Assembly (NCBI RefSeq): GCF_014649695.1
Contig: NZ_BMTN01000002.1
Coordinates: 744,001 to 808,000 of the forward strand
Direction of reading: 5' to 3'
DNA: 64,000 nucleotides
Origin: Streptomyces kurssanovii
GTDB taxonomy: Bacteria; Actinomycetota; Actinomycetes; Streptomycetales; Streptomycetaceae
Numbering within the stretch: the first letter of the stretch is position 1; every line of letters starts with the position of its first letter. The translations under genes and the position numbers were made by a program. Positions 52,436-61,667 of this stretch are shown in pieces. The notes under the pieces are model-generated. The model did not search any database, was not told the DNA's origin, and saw nothing but the letters and a program-made list of their open reading frames with translations.

Positions 52436-52974
52436 TGCCCGACGGCCCGACCATCACCCGGCTGACCCCGACCGCTCTGTCCGCGGCCGCCCCCGATCTC
52501 GCCGCGCTGCTCCTCGACGCGGTGGACGACGGAGCCTCCGTGGGCTTCACCTCGTCCCTCACCTCCGCGGAGGCCGAGGCCTGGTGGCGGTCCCTCGCCG
52601 CCGACCTCGCCGACGGGCGTGTGATCCTCTGGGCCGCTCACGACGGCGGCCGCCTCATAGGCACCGTCCAGCTCAGGCTCGAGACGTCCGCCAACGGCCG
52701 GCACCGCGCCGAGATAGCCAAGCTCCTGGTCCACCGCGCGGCCCGTGGGCGCGGCAGCGCCCGCCGTCTCCTCGCCACGGCCGAGGCCTTCGCCTCCGCG
52801 TCCGGCCGCACCCTGCTGATGCTGGACACCCAGACCGGCAGCGCGGCGGAGCGCCTCTACCGCACCTCGGGCTGGTCGGCCCTCGGCACGCTCCCCGACT
52901 ACGCCGCCGACCCGTCCGGCACGCTGCGCCCGACGACGTTCTTCCACAAGTCGCTGCCGGTGGCGAGCGGCTGA
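52435..52974 (+). CDS. GNAT N-acetyltransferase
   Basis: This 179-residue acetyltransferase starts at the ATG overlapping the SDR stop (52433-52437). The core is AEIAKLLVHRAARGRGSARR with the acetyl-CoA loop R-A-A-R-G-R-G-S-A, followed by A-E-R-L-Y-R-T-S-G-W and a C-terminal TTFFHKSL. Coupled translation with the SDR suggests a shared substrate pathway, but neither substrate is known. Confidence 0.91.
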   Translation: MPDGPTITRLTPTALSAAAPDLAALLLDAVDDGASVGFTSSLTSAEAEAWWRSLAADLADGRVILWAAHDGGRLIGTVQLRLETSANGRHRAEIAKLLVHRAARGRGSARRLLATAEAFASASGRTLLMLDTQTGSAAERLYRTSGWSALGTLPDYAADPSGTLRPTTFFHKSLPVASG

Positions 52975-52981
52975 GACATGC

Positions 52982-53016
52982 GGCGGGCCTCGGACCGGAT
53001 CGGTCCGGGGCCCGCC
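52982..53016. terminator. bidirectional hairpin between GNAT and rtcB
   Basis: GGCGGGCC (52982-52989) and GGCCCGCC (53009-53016) form an 8-bp outer stem with an inner GGACCG-CGGTCC stem. It lies 7 nt past the GNAT stop and 24 nt past the end of the convergent rtcB gene. Confidence 0.78.
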
Positions 53017-53040
53017 GGGAAGGGCATCGGGCCGCGGCCC

Positions 53041-54234
53041 TCAGCCCTTCACACAGATGACCTGCTTCAGCTTGGCGACGACCTCGACCAGGTCCCGCTG
53101 CTGATCGATGACCTTCTCGATCGGCTTGTAGGCACCCGGGATCTCGTCCACGACGCCGGAGTCCTTGCGGCACTCCACGCCCCGCGTCTGCTCCTCCAGG
53201 TCACGCGCGGAGAAGCGTCGCTTCGCCGCGTTCCGGCTCATCTTGCGGCCGGCGCCGTGCGAGGCCGAGTTGAAGGACGCCTCGTTGCCGAGGCCCTTCA
53301 CGATGTACGAGCCGGTGCCCATCGAGCCGGGGATGATCCCGAAGTCACCGCTGCCGGCCCGGATGGCGCCCTTGCGTGTGACCAGCAGGTCCATGCCCGC
53401 GTACCGCTCCTCCGCCACGTAGTTGTGGTGGCAGCTGATCTCCTGCTCGAAGCTGACCTTGGCCTTCCTGAACTCCTTGCGGATCACTTCCTTGAGGAGC
53501 CCCATCATGACCGCGCGGTTGTACTTGGCGTACTCCTGCGCCCAGAAGAGGTCGTTGCGGTAGGCCGCCATCTGCGGGGTGTCCGAGACGAACACCGCCA
53601 GGTCGCGGTCGACCAGCCCCTGGTTGTGGGGAAGCTTCTGCGCCTCACCGATGTGATGTTCCGCAAGCTCCTTGCCGATGTTCCGAGAACCGGAGTGCAG
53701 CATGAGCCACACCGAACCGGCCGTGTCGACGCACACTTCGACGAAGTGGTTTCCGCCGCCTAGCGTCCCCATCTGCTTCGTGGCACGCTCCCGGCGGAAC
53801 TTCACCGCGTCGGCCACCGAGTCGAACCGCTCCCAGAGCCCGTCCCAGCCGCCGGCCTGGAGGCCGTACACCCTGCCGGGGTCGACCATCTCGTCGTGCA
53901 TGCCGCGCCCCACCGGGATGGCCTGCTCGATCCGGGTACGGAGTCGCGAGAGGTCACCCGGCAGGTCGTTGGCCGTCAGCGACGTCCGCACCGCCGACAT
54001 ACCGCAGCCGATGTCCACACCGACGGCCGCCGGACAGACCGCCCCGTGCATCGCGATCACCGAGCCCACAGTGGCGCCCTTGCCGTAGTGGACGTCCGGC
54101 ATCACGGCGAGGCCCTTGATCCACGGCAGCGTGGCCACGTTGCGCAGCTGCTGCAGCGCGACGTCCTCGACCGTCGAAGGGTCGGTCCACATACGGATCG
54201 GGACCTTGGCGCCCGGCATCTCCACGTACGACAT
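53041..54234 (-). CDS. rtcB: RNA-splicing ligase RtcB
   Basis: RtcB joins 2',3'-cyclic phosphate or 3'-phosphate RNA ends to 5'-OH ends using Mn2+ and GTP, in tRNA or RNA repair. The 397-residue protein has C77 (GVDIGCGMSA), the metal histidines in TLGGGNHFVEV and in MLHSGSRNIGKE, and the guanylylated His in FNSASHGAGR (H326). The ATG at 54234 gives the normal N-terminus. No archease or rtcA gene is next to it. Confidence 0.95.
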   Translation of the reverse strand: MSYVEMPGAKVPIRMWTDPSTVEDVALQQLRNVATLPWIKGLAVMPDVHYGKGATVGSVIAMHGAVCPAAVGVDIGCGMSAVRTSLTANDLPGDLSRLRTRIEQAIPVGRGMHDEMVDPGRVYGLQAGGWDGLWERFDSVADAVKFRRERATKQMGTLGGGNHFVEVCVDTAGSVWLMLHSGSRNIGKELAEHHIGEAQKLPHNQGLVDRDLAVFVSDTPQMAAYRNDLFWAQEYAKYNRAVMMGLLKEVIRKEFRKAKVSFEQEISCHHNYVAEERYAGMDLLVTRKGAIRAGSGDFGIIPGSMGTGSYIVKGLGNEASFNSASHGAGRKMSRNAAKRRFSARDLEEQTRGVECRKDSGVVDEIPGAYKPIEKVIDQQRDLVEVVAKLKQVICVKG

Positions 54235-54418
54235 ATCTACTCGATTCCCCCGGAACGGCGTGAAACGCAAATGACGTGCCCAATGGCGGCGAAAGACTCG
54301 ACAGACCGGCGGCCACGGCAGCGTGTGCGATAGACATTGTGTCCATCGGCCTCCGAACGGCGGCAACCAGTTTTCGCCGTGAGAGCGGCACGGAGCACAG
54401 ACAGAAGGGAGCCCGGGC

Positions 54419-55270
54419 GTGCAACGAAAGGCGTACGTGCCCGGCGTGGCGGCGCTTCTCGCGGCGCTCGTGACCGGCTGCACCGCCGGCGACGGCACCG
54501 AAGGCTCCGACATCGACGCCAAGGTCAACGGGGCCAAAGCCTCCGCGGCGCCCCCCGGCAAGTACCGCACGCTTCTCGAGCCGTGCGGGTCCGTCGAGCG
54601 TTCCACGCTGACGGACCTGCTGCCGGGCACCGTGACGCTGCCCGAGGAGCAGCAGCAGAAGGTCCTGCGCGGCACCGCCGCCGTCACCTACGACACGGAC
54701 CGCCGGGTCGCGTGCAGCTGGAAGGGCGACGCCCCGGACGCCTCGCACCAGCTGCGGGTCGACTTCGAACGTGTCGTCTCCTACGACCCGGCCGTCAGCG
54801 ACGACGACCGTGCGCAGGAGGTCTTCGAGAAGAAGCAGGGTTCCGCTTCCGTCCCGATCGCGCCCCTGAAGGACGAGCCGGAGACGGACAGCGCCTCGCC
54901 CTCGGCAACGCAGAGCCCCGCGGCCGGGAGTTCGAGCGGCGCCGGCCCGGGTGCCGGAGCCTCCACGGACACGGCGGCCGGGGCCTCCACGTCCGCCGGT
55001 ACGTCCTCCTCCGCTCCCGCTCTCGAGGGCCTCGAGCCCCGGGCGCTGGAAGGGCTCGGTGACGCGGCGTTCCTGGACGACGTGCTGGGCCGCGCCGGTT
55101 CCACGGTTCAGCGCCGCACCGTGAGCGTGGTGTTCCGCACATCCAATGTGATCGTCACCGTCGTCTACGGCGAGCAGCCGGCCGTGACGGGCGGAGTGCC
55201 GGACAGCAAGGAACTGCAGGAAAAGGCGCGGACTCTGGCCCGGAAGCTGGCGGAGCAGTTCGACGAGTGA
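54419..55270 (+). CDS. DUF3558 lipoprotein (first of a tandem pair)
   Basis: This 283-residue lipoprotein has a signal peptide ending LVTGC (C21), a DUF3558 domain (LLEPCGSVERSTLTDLLPGT and CSWKGDAP, the pair of cysteines probably forming a disulfide) and a Ser/Ala/Gly-rich linker near 160-195. DUF3558 proteins are surface lipoproteins of actinobacteria with unknown function. The GTG at 54419 follows GAAGGGAG. A paralogue follows 191 nt downstream. Confidence 0.88.
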   Translation: MQRKAYVPGVAALLAALVTGCTAGDGTEGSDIDAKVNGAKASAAPPGKYRTLLEPCGSVERSTLTDLLPGTVTLPEEQQQKVLRGTAAVTYDTDRRVACSWKGDAPDASHQLRVDFERVVSYDPAVSDDDRAQEVFEKKQGSASVPIAPLKDEPETDSASPSATQSPAAGSSSGAGPGAGASTDTAAGASTSAGTSSSAPALEGLEPRALEGLGDAAFLDDVLGRAGSTVQRRTVSVVFRTSNVIVTVVYGEQPAVTGGVPDSKELQEKARTLARKLAEQFDE

Positions 55271-55415
55271 GCGGCCTCGCGGCCCGGATTCTCCCGTTCG
55301 CGCGATCAGCGGTCCGGCCCACAGCCGTGGCGCGTCCGCGTACGGTGGCCTCGCCGGTCCGTCCGGCGGCCGGCCCGACGGACCGGTTGCCCGACCGTCC
55401 GGCTGCCTGACCGAT

Positions 55416-55452
55416 CGACCGAGTACCTGACCGACCGAGTACCTGACCGACT
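55416..55452. repeat. two 16-bp direct repeats before the second DUF3558 gene
   Basis: CGACCGAGTACCTGAC occurs twice back to back (55416-55431 and 55432-55447), with partial copies on either side. The repeats end just before the ribosome site GAAGGAA, so they form the 5' untranslated region of the second lipoprotein gene. Confidence 0.75.
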
Positions 55453-55461
55453 GAAGGAACC

Positions 55462-56178
55462 ATGCACCGTTCAGCCACGCGACTCACCCGCATACTCGCC
55501 TGCGCCGCCGTCCCGGTGATGCTCGTCGTCGCAGGCTGCTCCTCGGACTCCGACAGCGCCTCCAAGGGCTCCGCTTCTTCCGCCTCCGCCGCCCCCGAGG
55601 CCAAGAAGTCCCCGACCGTCGCTCCCGCCAAGTTGAGCAAGCTGCCGAGTCCGTGCGACTCGATCGCGGAGAAGACGATCGAGGACCTGGTGCCCGGCAC
55701 CAAGTCCAAGAACGGCACGGCCGGCAAGTCGTCGGACATCGCTCGGCGCGGCAGCTGTTCCTGGAACGGCCTGGACGACAACGGTGTGAAGGGCTCGCAG
55801 TACCGCTGGCTCGATGTCTCGTTCCTGCGCTACGACTCCGACGCCTCCCTCGCCGTGAGCGGCGAGCAGCGTGCCGTGGAGTCGTACGCCAAGGAGATCG
55901 CGAAGGCCAAGGGCACCGAGGGCGCCAAGGACGTCAAGACCACTCCGGCTCCGGGTGTGGGCGACGAGGCGACGACGGTCAACTACACGCTGCGCAAGAC
56001 CGACGAGGACTTCACCTACGTCACGATCGTGGCCCGCACCGAGAACGCTGTGGTGACGCTCACGTACAACGGCACGGGTTACGCGGGTGCGAAGAACCCC
56101 TCCGCCGCCGATCTGACGAAGGACGCCCTCAAGGCCGCCAAGGAGGCAGTGGCCTCGGTCGCCACGGCCAACAAGTAG
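55462..56178 (+). CDS. DUF3558 lipoprotein (second of a tandem pair)
   Basis: This 238-residue lipoprotein has a lipobox VVAGC (C26), a Ser-rich linker, and the DUF3558 core LPSPCDSIAEKTIEDLVPGT and CSWNGLDD. The two shared cysteines and motif order match the upstream gene, so this is a tandem duplication with later divergence. The ATG at 55462 has GAAGGAA upstream. Function unknown; location is the outer face of the membrane. Confidence 0.88.
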   Translation: MHRSATRLTRILACAAVPVMLVVAGCSSDSDSASKGSASSASAAPEAKKSPTVAPAKLSKLPSPCDSIAEKTIEDLVPGTKSKNGTAGKSSDIARRGSCSWNGLDDNGVKGSQYRWLDVSFLRYDSDASLAVSGEQRAVESYAKEIAKAKGTEGAKDVKTTPAPGVGDEATTVNYTLRKTDEDFTYVTIVARTENAVVTLTYNGTGYAGAKNPSAADLTKDALKAAKEAVASVATANK

Positions 56179-56310
56179 TACACAAGTACGTAACGCCGGG
56201 AGCCCGGAGGGCCGGACTCCGGTGGCATGTGCCAGGCTGTGCCCGCCGGTTCAGGATCCGCGCAGGGCCCTGTGCGGAAATCCGGTCCAGGAATTGGGGA
56301 GGGGTCGCGG

Positions 56311-57681
56311 GTGGCCGCGATGCAGCTGACACGCACGCACCGAATACTCATCGGTGTCGTCGTCGCGGGCGCGTTGATCATCGCCGCGATCGGCTTCGCC
56401 GGGTCGTACGCCGCCGTGCGCGAACTCGCGGAGCAGAAGGGTTTCGGCGACTTCTCCCTGGTCTTCCCCATCGGCATCGACGCCGGCATCTGTGTGCTGC
56501 TGGCGCTCGACCTGCTGCTGACGTGGATGCGGATACCTTTCCCGCTGCTGCGCCAGACGGCCTGGCTGCTGACCTTCGCGACGATCGCGTTCAACGGCGC
56601 GGCGGCGTGGCCGGATCCGCTCGGTGTCGGCATGCACGCCGTCATCCCGATCCTGTTCGTCGTGGCCGTCGAGGCGGCCAGGCACGCGGTCGGCCGGATC
56701 GCGGACATCACGGCCGACAAGCACATGGAGGGCGTGCGGCTGACCCGCTGGCTGCTCTCCCCCGTCCCGACGTTCAAGCTGTGGCGGCGGATGAAGCTGT
56801 GGGAGCTGCGCAGCTACGAGCAGGTGATCAAGCTCGAGCAGGACCGGCTGATCTACCAGGCCCGTCTTCAGGCGCGTTTCGGCCGGGCGTGGCGGCGCAA
56901 GGCGCCGATCGAGGCGCTGATGCCGCTGCGGCTGGCGAAGTTCGGCGTGCCGCTGGCGCAGACCGCCCCGGCGGGCCTGGCGGCCGCGGGCATCGAGCCG
57001 GTGCTGCTGCCCCCGGCGCCGCGGGTCGAGGTCGACATAGCTGCCGGCGATCGTGCAGCTGGGGCGGCACCGGTGGGCGCGGCGGCACCTCCCACTGAGC
57101 AGCGCCCCCAGTTGGAGAGCGTCTCCATCCAGCAGCAGCCGGAATTCACCGAGTACCAGGAGCAGATCCCTCAGGCTGAGGCCCCCGCCCCGGACGAAAG
57201 CCCCTGGCTGCACGCCCGCCACCCCCAAGCGGTCCCCTATCAGGGCGGCTACAACCCCTTGTACGACCCCGAGGAACAGTACGAGGAGTGGTACAAGGAG
57301 CAGGCCCCGGAGGAGTATCAGCAGTTCGGTCCGGACCCCCGGGACCGCCGGTACCAGCAACAACAGTTCGAGGCCCCCGAGCCCCAGGACCGCGAACCCT
57401 CTCCGGAGGAGACCGGCAGCTTCCCCATCCCCGTCGGCCCCGGCCGCACGCGCGAGCTGGGCAACGGCGGCGGAACCCCCGAACCCGCCGCCCCGGAGGA
57501 GGAGTCGTACTACCAGGTCTTCAAGAAGTCGATAAACGGCAGCTACCCGACGCCACGCGAGTTCATCGACAACGTGGAGGCCGAGTTCCGCGTCACCCTC
57601 CCCGCCGAGGAGTCGAAACGCCTGGTCAACCGCTTCACCAACCGCCACGCCGCGGAGCTGGAAGAGGACCACATCGCGTAG
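56311..57681 (+). CDS. DUF2637 membrane protein
   Basis: This 456-residue protein has four transmembrane helices in the first 130 residues (DUF2637, the type found in SpdB-like spread proteins of actinobacterial plasmids and chromosomal relatives), then a helical cytoplasmic domain and a Pro/Gln/Glu-rich disordered part (about 260-395). The C-terminus is a short globular segment (YPTPREFIDNVEAEFRV). The GTG at 56311 has GGGGAGG 8 nt upstream; an ATG at 56320 is the alternative. Role unknown. Confidence 0.87.
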   Translation: MAAMQLTRTHRILIGVVVAGALIIAAIGFAGSYAAVRELAEQKGFGDFSLVFPIGIDAGICVLLALDLLLTWMRIPFPLLRQTAWLLTFATIAFNGAAAWPDPLGVGMHAVIPILFVVAVEAARHAVGRIADITADKHMEGVRLTRWLLSPVPTFKLWRRMKLWELRSYEQVIKLEQDRLIYQARLQARFGRAWRRKAPIEALMPLRLAKFGVPLAQTAPAGLAAAGIEPVLLPPAPRVEVDIAAGDRAAGAAPVGAAAPPTEQRPQLESVSIQQQPEFTEYQEQIPQAEAPAPDESPWLHARHPQAVPYQGGYNPLYDPEEQYEEWYKEQAPEEYQQFGPDPRDRRYQQQQFEAPEPQDREPSPEETGSFPIPVGPGRTRELGNGGGTPEPAAPEEESYYQVFKKSINGSYPTPREFIDNVEAEFRVTLPAEESKRLVNRFTNRHAAELEEDHIA

Positions 57682-57901
57682 GGACGGCAACGTCGGGCGT
57701 GCTCGGCACTCGATGGCCGGGCCGGCGCTGAGGCTTCGCCACCGGGCGAATCCCGCAGCAGTCAAAGCATCACGCTCGGCATGGCAGCGCACCTGGAGCC
57801 GTGACAGCCCGAGGCAGGGAGCCCTCACCGTCCTCCGGTGCCATGGCCGCTTCGTCGTGCGCACGGCGGATCCCCGGGTAGGCCGATGGGTGCGGAAACG
57901 C

Positions 57902-57937
57902 CGCAGGGCCCTCACCCCTCTCGGGGCGAGGGCCCTG
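57902..57937 (-). terminator. terminator of the lysyl-tRNA synthetase gene
   Basis: GCAGGGCCCTC (57902-57912) and GAGGGCCCTGC (57927-57937) form an 11-bp perfect stem with further CCCC-GGGG pairing inside, 13 nt past the stop at 57951. Confidence 0.85.
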
Positions 57938-57950
57938 CCGGGCGCGGTCG

Positions 57951-59675
57951 TCAGGCGGCCAGCAGCTTGCGGACCCGGTCCGCACCGACCGCCAGCAGCA
58001 GCGTGGGAAGACGCGGCCCGGTCTCGCGGCTGACGAGCAGGCGGTACAGCAGGGCGAAGAACGAGCGCTGGGCGGTCTTCAGCTCCGGCGTGGGCTTGGC
58101 GTCCGGCTCCAGACCCGCCATCAACTTCGGCACGCCGTAGACGAGCGTGGTCAGGCCGTCCAGGGACCAGTGCGTGTCCAGGCCCTCAAGCAGCAGCCGC
58201 AGCGACTCCCGGCCCTCGTCGTCCAGGGAGGCGAGCAGCTCGGTGTCGGGCTCGGCGCGGACCACGGTGCGCTGGTCGGCCGGGACCTGGGTGGTGATCC
58301 AGTTCTCGGCGCGGTCGAGCCGCGGCCGTGCCTCGTCGAGCGAGGTGAGCGGGTTCGCCGGGTCGAGGTCGCTGAGGATGCGCAGGGTCTGCTCGTCGTG
58401 GCCGCCGGTGATGTCGACGACGGAGGCGAGCGTGCGGTAGGGCAGCGGGCGCGGGGTGCGCGGCAGCTCACCGGCGGCGGTGCGGACGGCCCGCGAGTAC
58501 GCGGCGGCGTCGGCCGGCAGCGCGCTGCCGTCCTCGACCTTCGCGGCGAGCTTGTCCCACTCGTCGTAGAGCCGCTGGATCTCCTGGTCGAAGGCGATCT
58601 TGAAGGACTGGTTGGGCCTGCGGCGGGCGTACAGCCAGCGCAGCAGCGGCGCCTCCATGATCTTCAGCGCGTCGGCCGGGGTCGGCACGCCGCCGCGCGA
58701 CGACGACATCTTGGCCATGCCGCTGATGCCGACGAAGGCGTACATGGGGCCGATCGGCTGGACCCCGTCGAAGATCTCGCGGACGATCTGCCCGCCGACG
58801 ACGAAGGACGAGCCCGGGGAGGAGTGGTCGACGCCGCTCGGCTCGAAGATCACTCCTTCGTAGGCCCAGCGCATCGGCCAGTCGACCTTCCAGACGAGCT
58901 TGCCGCGGTTGAACTCGCTCAGCCGGACGGTCTCGCTGAAGGTGCAGGCGGTGCAGGTGTACGCCAGCTCGGTGGTCGCGTCGTCGTACGAGGTGACCGC
59001 GGTCAGGTCCTTGCCGCACTGCCCGCAGTAGGGCTTGTACGGGTAGTACCCGCCGGAGCCGCCGCTGCCGTCGTCCTCCGCGGCCGCGCCGGAGCCCTCC
59101 GCGGCCTCGAGCTCTGCCTCGTCGACCGGCTTCTGCGACTTCTTCGCGGGGGCCTTCTTGGTGCGGTACTGGTCGAGGATGGCGTCGATGTCGCCGCGGT
59201 GCTTCATCGCGTGCAGGATCTGCTCGCGGTAGGCGCCCGACGTGTACTGCTCGGTCTGGCTGATCCCGTCGTACTCGACGCCCAGCTCGTCCAGGGCGGC
59301 GGTCATCGCTGCCTTGAAGTGCTCGGCCCAGTTCGGGTGGGCCGAGCCGGCGGGCGCGGGGACCGAGGTGAGCGGCTTGCCGATGTGCTCCGCCCAGGAC
59401 TCGTCGACGCCCTCGACACCGGCCGGCACCTTGCGGTAGCGGTCGTAGTCGTCCCAGGAGATCAGGTGGCGGACCTCGTGGCCGCGCCGCCGGATCTCGT
59501 CGGCGACCAGGTGCGGGGTCATGACCTCGCGGAGATTGCCCAGGTGGATGGGGCCGGAGGGGGACAGTCCGGACGCGACGACGACCGGTTTGCCAGGCGC
59601 ACGTCGCTCCGACTCGGCGATGACCTCGTCCGCGAAACGGGAGACCCAGTCGGTCTCGGTGCTGCTCTGAGCCAC
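57951..59675 (-). CDS. lysK: lysyl-tRNA synthetase, class I
   Basis: This 574-residue enzyme charges tRNA-Lys. It is the class I form: HIGH-like HLGN in [17 protein letters not shown]-like AKMSSSRGG, and a four-cysteine zinc site (YCGQCG ... CTACTF) near 220-250. Class I and class II LysRS are unrelated folds; many bacteria have only class II. The GTG at 59675 has AAGGA 10 nt upstream; the GTG at 59684 has only 1-nt spacing. It is divergent from argS. Confidence 0.94.
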   Translation of the reverse strand: MAQSSTETDWVSRFADEVIAESERRAPGKPVVVASGLSPSGPIHLGNLREVMTPHLVADEIRRRGHEVRHLISWDDYDRYRKVPAGVEGVDESWAEHIGKPLTSVPAPAGSAHPNWAEHFKAAMTAALDELGVEYDGISQTEQYTSGAYREQILHAMKHRGDIDAILDQYRTKKAPAKKSQKPVDEAELEAAEGSGAAAEDDGSGGSGGYYPYKPYCGQCGKDLTAVTSYDDATTELAYTCTACTFSETVRLSEFNRGKLVWKVDWPMRWAYEGVIFEPSGVDHSSPGSSFVVGGQIVREIFDGVQPIGPMYAFVGISGMAKMSSSRGGVPTPADALKIMEAPLLRWLYARRRPNQSFKIAFDQEIQRLYDEWDKLAAKVEDGSALPADAAAYSRAVRTAAGELPRTPRPLPYRTLASVVDITGGHDEQTLRILSDLDPANPLTSLDEARPRLDRAENWITTQVPADQRTVVRAEPDTELLASLDDEGRESLRLLLEGLDTHWSLDGLTTLVYGVPKLMAGLEPDAKPTPELKTAQRSFFALLYRLLVSRETGPRLPTLLLAVGADRVRKLLAA

Positions 59676-59684
59676 GGTCGGCAC

Positions 59685-59874
59685 GTCCTTCTTTCTCGAA
59701 GCTTCTCGAAGCTGGCTGAAGCTGGGGCGGAGCCGGAGCTCTCAGCCATTCTCCCAGACGGAGCCGATCGCTCCGGGCTCTGCGGGGCGCGGCTCGTTGT
59801 TCCGGGAAACCGCTTGTGTCTCCATGGGATACTTGACAACCGCAACAGACCTTCTCCTATCGGAACGGAAGCTC
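59685..59874. promoter_or_regulatory. divergent promoter region of lysK and argS
   Basis: On the plus strand TTGACA (59833-59838), a 16-bp spacer and TCCTAT (59855-59860) are a candidate argS promoter. On the lysK side AGCTTC-GA-GAAGCT (59694-59707) is a perfect palindrome within tandem GAAGCT repeats in the leader. No T-box-like specifier element was seen. Confidence 0.5.
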
Positions 59875-61638
59875 ATGGCCTCGGTCCCTTCCCTCGCTTC
59901 GAATGTGCAGCAGCGCCTCGCGGACGCCCTCACGGCAGCCCTGCCGGAGGCCGGTGCCGCCGACCCCCTGCTGCGACGAAGCGACCGGGCCGACTTCCAG
60001 GCCAACGGCATCCTGGCGCTGGCCAAGAAGCTGGGGGGCAATCCCCGTGAGCTGGCGGCCAAGGTCGTGGACGCCATCGGCCCGAACGACGTCCTGGGGG
60101 ACATCGAGGTCTCCGGCCCCGGCTTCCTGAACATCACGATCACCGACAAGGCGATCACGCGGACGCTGGCCGCGCGTGCGGCCGACGACCGCCTCGGCGT
60201 GCCCTTCGCCGCGGAGCCCGGCACCACGGTGATCGACTACGCGCAGCCGAACGTGGCCAAGGAGATGCACGTGGGCCATCTGCGGTCCGCCGTGATCGGC
60301 GACGCGATGGTGCAGATCCTGGAGTTCACCGGCGAGAAGGTGGTCCGTCGCCACCACATCGGCGACTGGGGCACCCAGTTCGGCATGCTCATCCAGTACC
60401 TGATCGAGCACCCGCACGAGCTGGACCACAGGGACGGCGTCTCCGGCGAGGAGGCGATGTCCAACCTGAACCGCCTCTACAAGGCGTCCCGCACCCTGTT
60501 CGACTCCGATGAGGAGTTCAAGGACCGGGCCAGGCGCCGGGTGGTGGACCTCCAGGCCGGCGACGAGGAGACCCTCGCGCTGTGGCAGAAGTTCGTCGAC
60601 GAGTCGAAGATCTACTTCTACTCGGTCTTCGAGAAGCTCGACATGGAGATCCGTGACCCCGACATCGTCGGTGAGTCCGGGTACAACGACATGCTCGACG
60701 AGACCTGCCGCATCCTCGAGGAGTCCGGCGTCGCCGTGCGCTCCGAGGGCGCGCTGTGCGTGTTCTTCGACGACGTGAAGGGCCCCGACGGCAATCCGGT
60801 GCCGCTGATCGTGAAGAAGTCCAACGGCGGCTACGGCTATGCCGCGACGGACCTCTCCGCGATCCGCGACCGTGTGCAGAACCTCGGCGCGGACACCCTC
60901 GTGTACGTCGTGGACGCCCGTCAGTCCCTGCACTTCAAGATGGTCTTCGAGACCGCCCGCCGGGCCGGCTGGCTGAACGACGAGGTCAAGGCGGTCCAGC
61001 TGGCCTTCGGCACCGTGCTGGGCAAGGACGGCAAGCCGTTCAAGACCCGTGAGGGCGAGACGGTGCGTCTGGTGGACCTGCTGGACGAGGCGATCGACCG
61101 TGCGACGGCGGTGGTGCGCGAGAAGGCCGAGAAGGTGGGCCTGAGCGAGCAGGAGATCGTCGAGAACGGCCGGTATGTGGGCGTCGGCGCGGTGAAGTAC
61201 GCCGACCTGTCGACATCCGCGGTGCGCGACTACAAGTTCGACCTGGACCAGATGGTGTCGCTGAACGGCGACACGTCCGTGTACCTGCAGTACGCGTACG
61301 CCCGTATCCAGTCGATCAAGCGCAAGGCGGGCGACCGGAGTCCGGTCGCGCACCCGGAGCTCGCGCTCGCCCCGGCGGAGCGTGCGCTCGGTCTGCACCT
61401 GGACCAGTTCGGTGAGGTGCTGGCCGAGGTGGCGTCCTCGTACGAGCCGCACAAGCTGGCCGCGTACCTGTACCAGCTGGCCTCGCACCTGACGACGTTC
61501 TACGACCAGTGCCACGTGCTGAGCGCGGACAACCCGCCGGAGGTCGTGGAGAACCGCCTCTTCCTCGTCGACCTCACCGGGCGCACGCTGCACCAGGGCA
61601 TGGCGCTGCTGGGAATCCGGACGCCCGAGCGCCTCTGA
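59875..61638 (+). CDS. argS: arginyl-tRNA synthetase
   Basis: This 587-residue class I synthetase charges tRNA-Arg. The N-terminal Arg-specific domain (1-110) is followed by [12 protein letters not shown] as HIGH, and no KMSKS as usual for many ArgRS; the DALR anticodon domain occupies about 460-587, ending H-Q-G-M-A-L-L-G-I. The ATG at 59875 has GGAA upstream; an upstream in-frame ATG at 59797 would add 26 unneeded residues. Divergent from the class I lysyl enzyme. Confidence 0.96.
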   Translation: MASVPSLASNVQQRLADALTAALPEAGAADPLLRRSDRADFQANGILALAKKLGGNPRELAAKVVDAIGPNDVLGDIEVSGPGFLNITITDKAITRTLAARAADDRLGVPFAAEPGTTVIDYAQPNVAKEMHVGHLRSAVIGDAMVQILEFTGEKVVRRHHIGDWGTQFGMLIQYLIEHPHELDHRDGVSGEEAMSNLNRLYKASRTLFDSDEEFKDRARRRVVDLQAGDEETLALWQKFVDESKIYFYSVFEKLDMEIRDPDIVGESGYNDMLDETCRILEESGVAVRSEGALCVFFDDVKGPDGNPVPLIVKKSNGGYGYAATDLSAIRDRVQNLGADTLVYVVDARQSLHFKMVFETARRAGWLNDEVKAVQLAFGTVLGKDGKPFKTREGETVRLVDLLDEAIDRATAVVREKAEKVGLSEQEIVENGRYVGVGAVKYADLSTSAVRDYKFDLDQMVSLNGDTSVYLQYAYARIQSIKRKAGDRSPVAHPELALAPAERALGLHLDQFGEVLAEVASSYEPHKLAAYLYQLASHLTTFYDQCHVLSADNPPEVVENRLFLVDLTGRTLHQGMALLGIRTPERL

Positions 61639-61667
61639 TCACACGGTTCCGCCACTGGCCGGACGAG

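Noticed and set aside
59685-59874. T-box riboswitch controlling lysK or argS
   Set aside because: No T-box sequence, specifier loop or terminator/antiterminator pair was visible.
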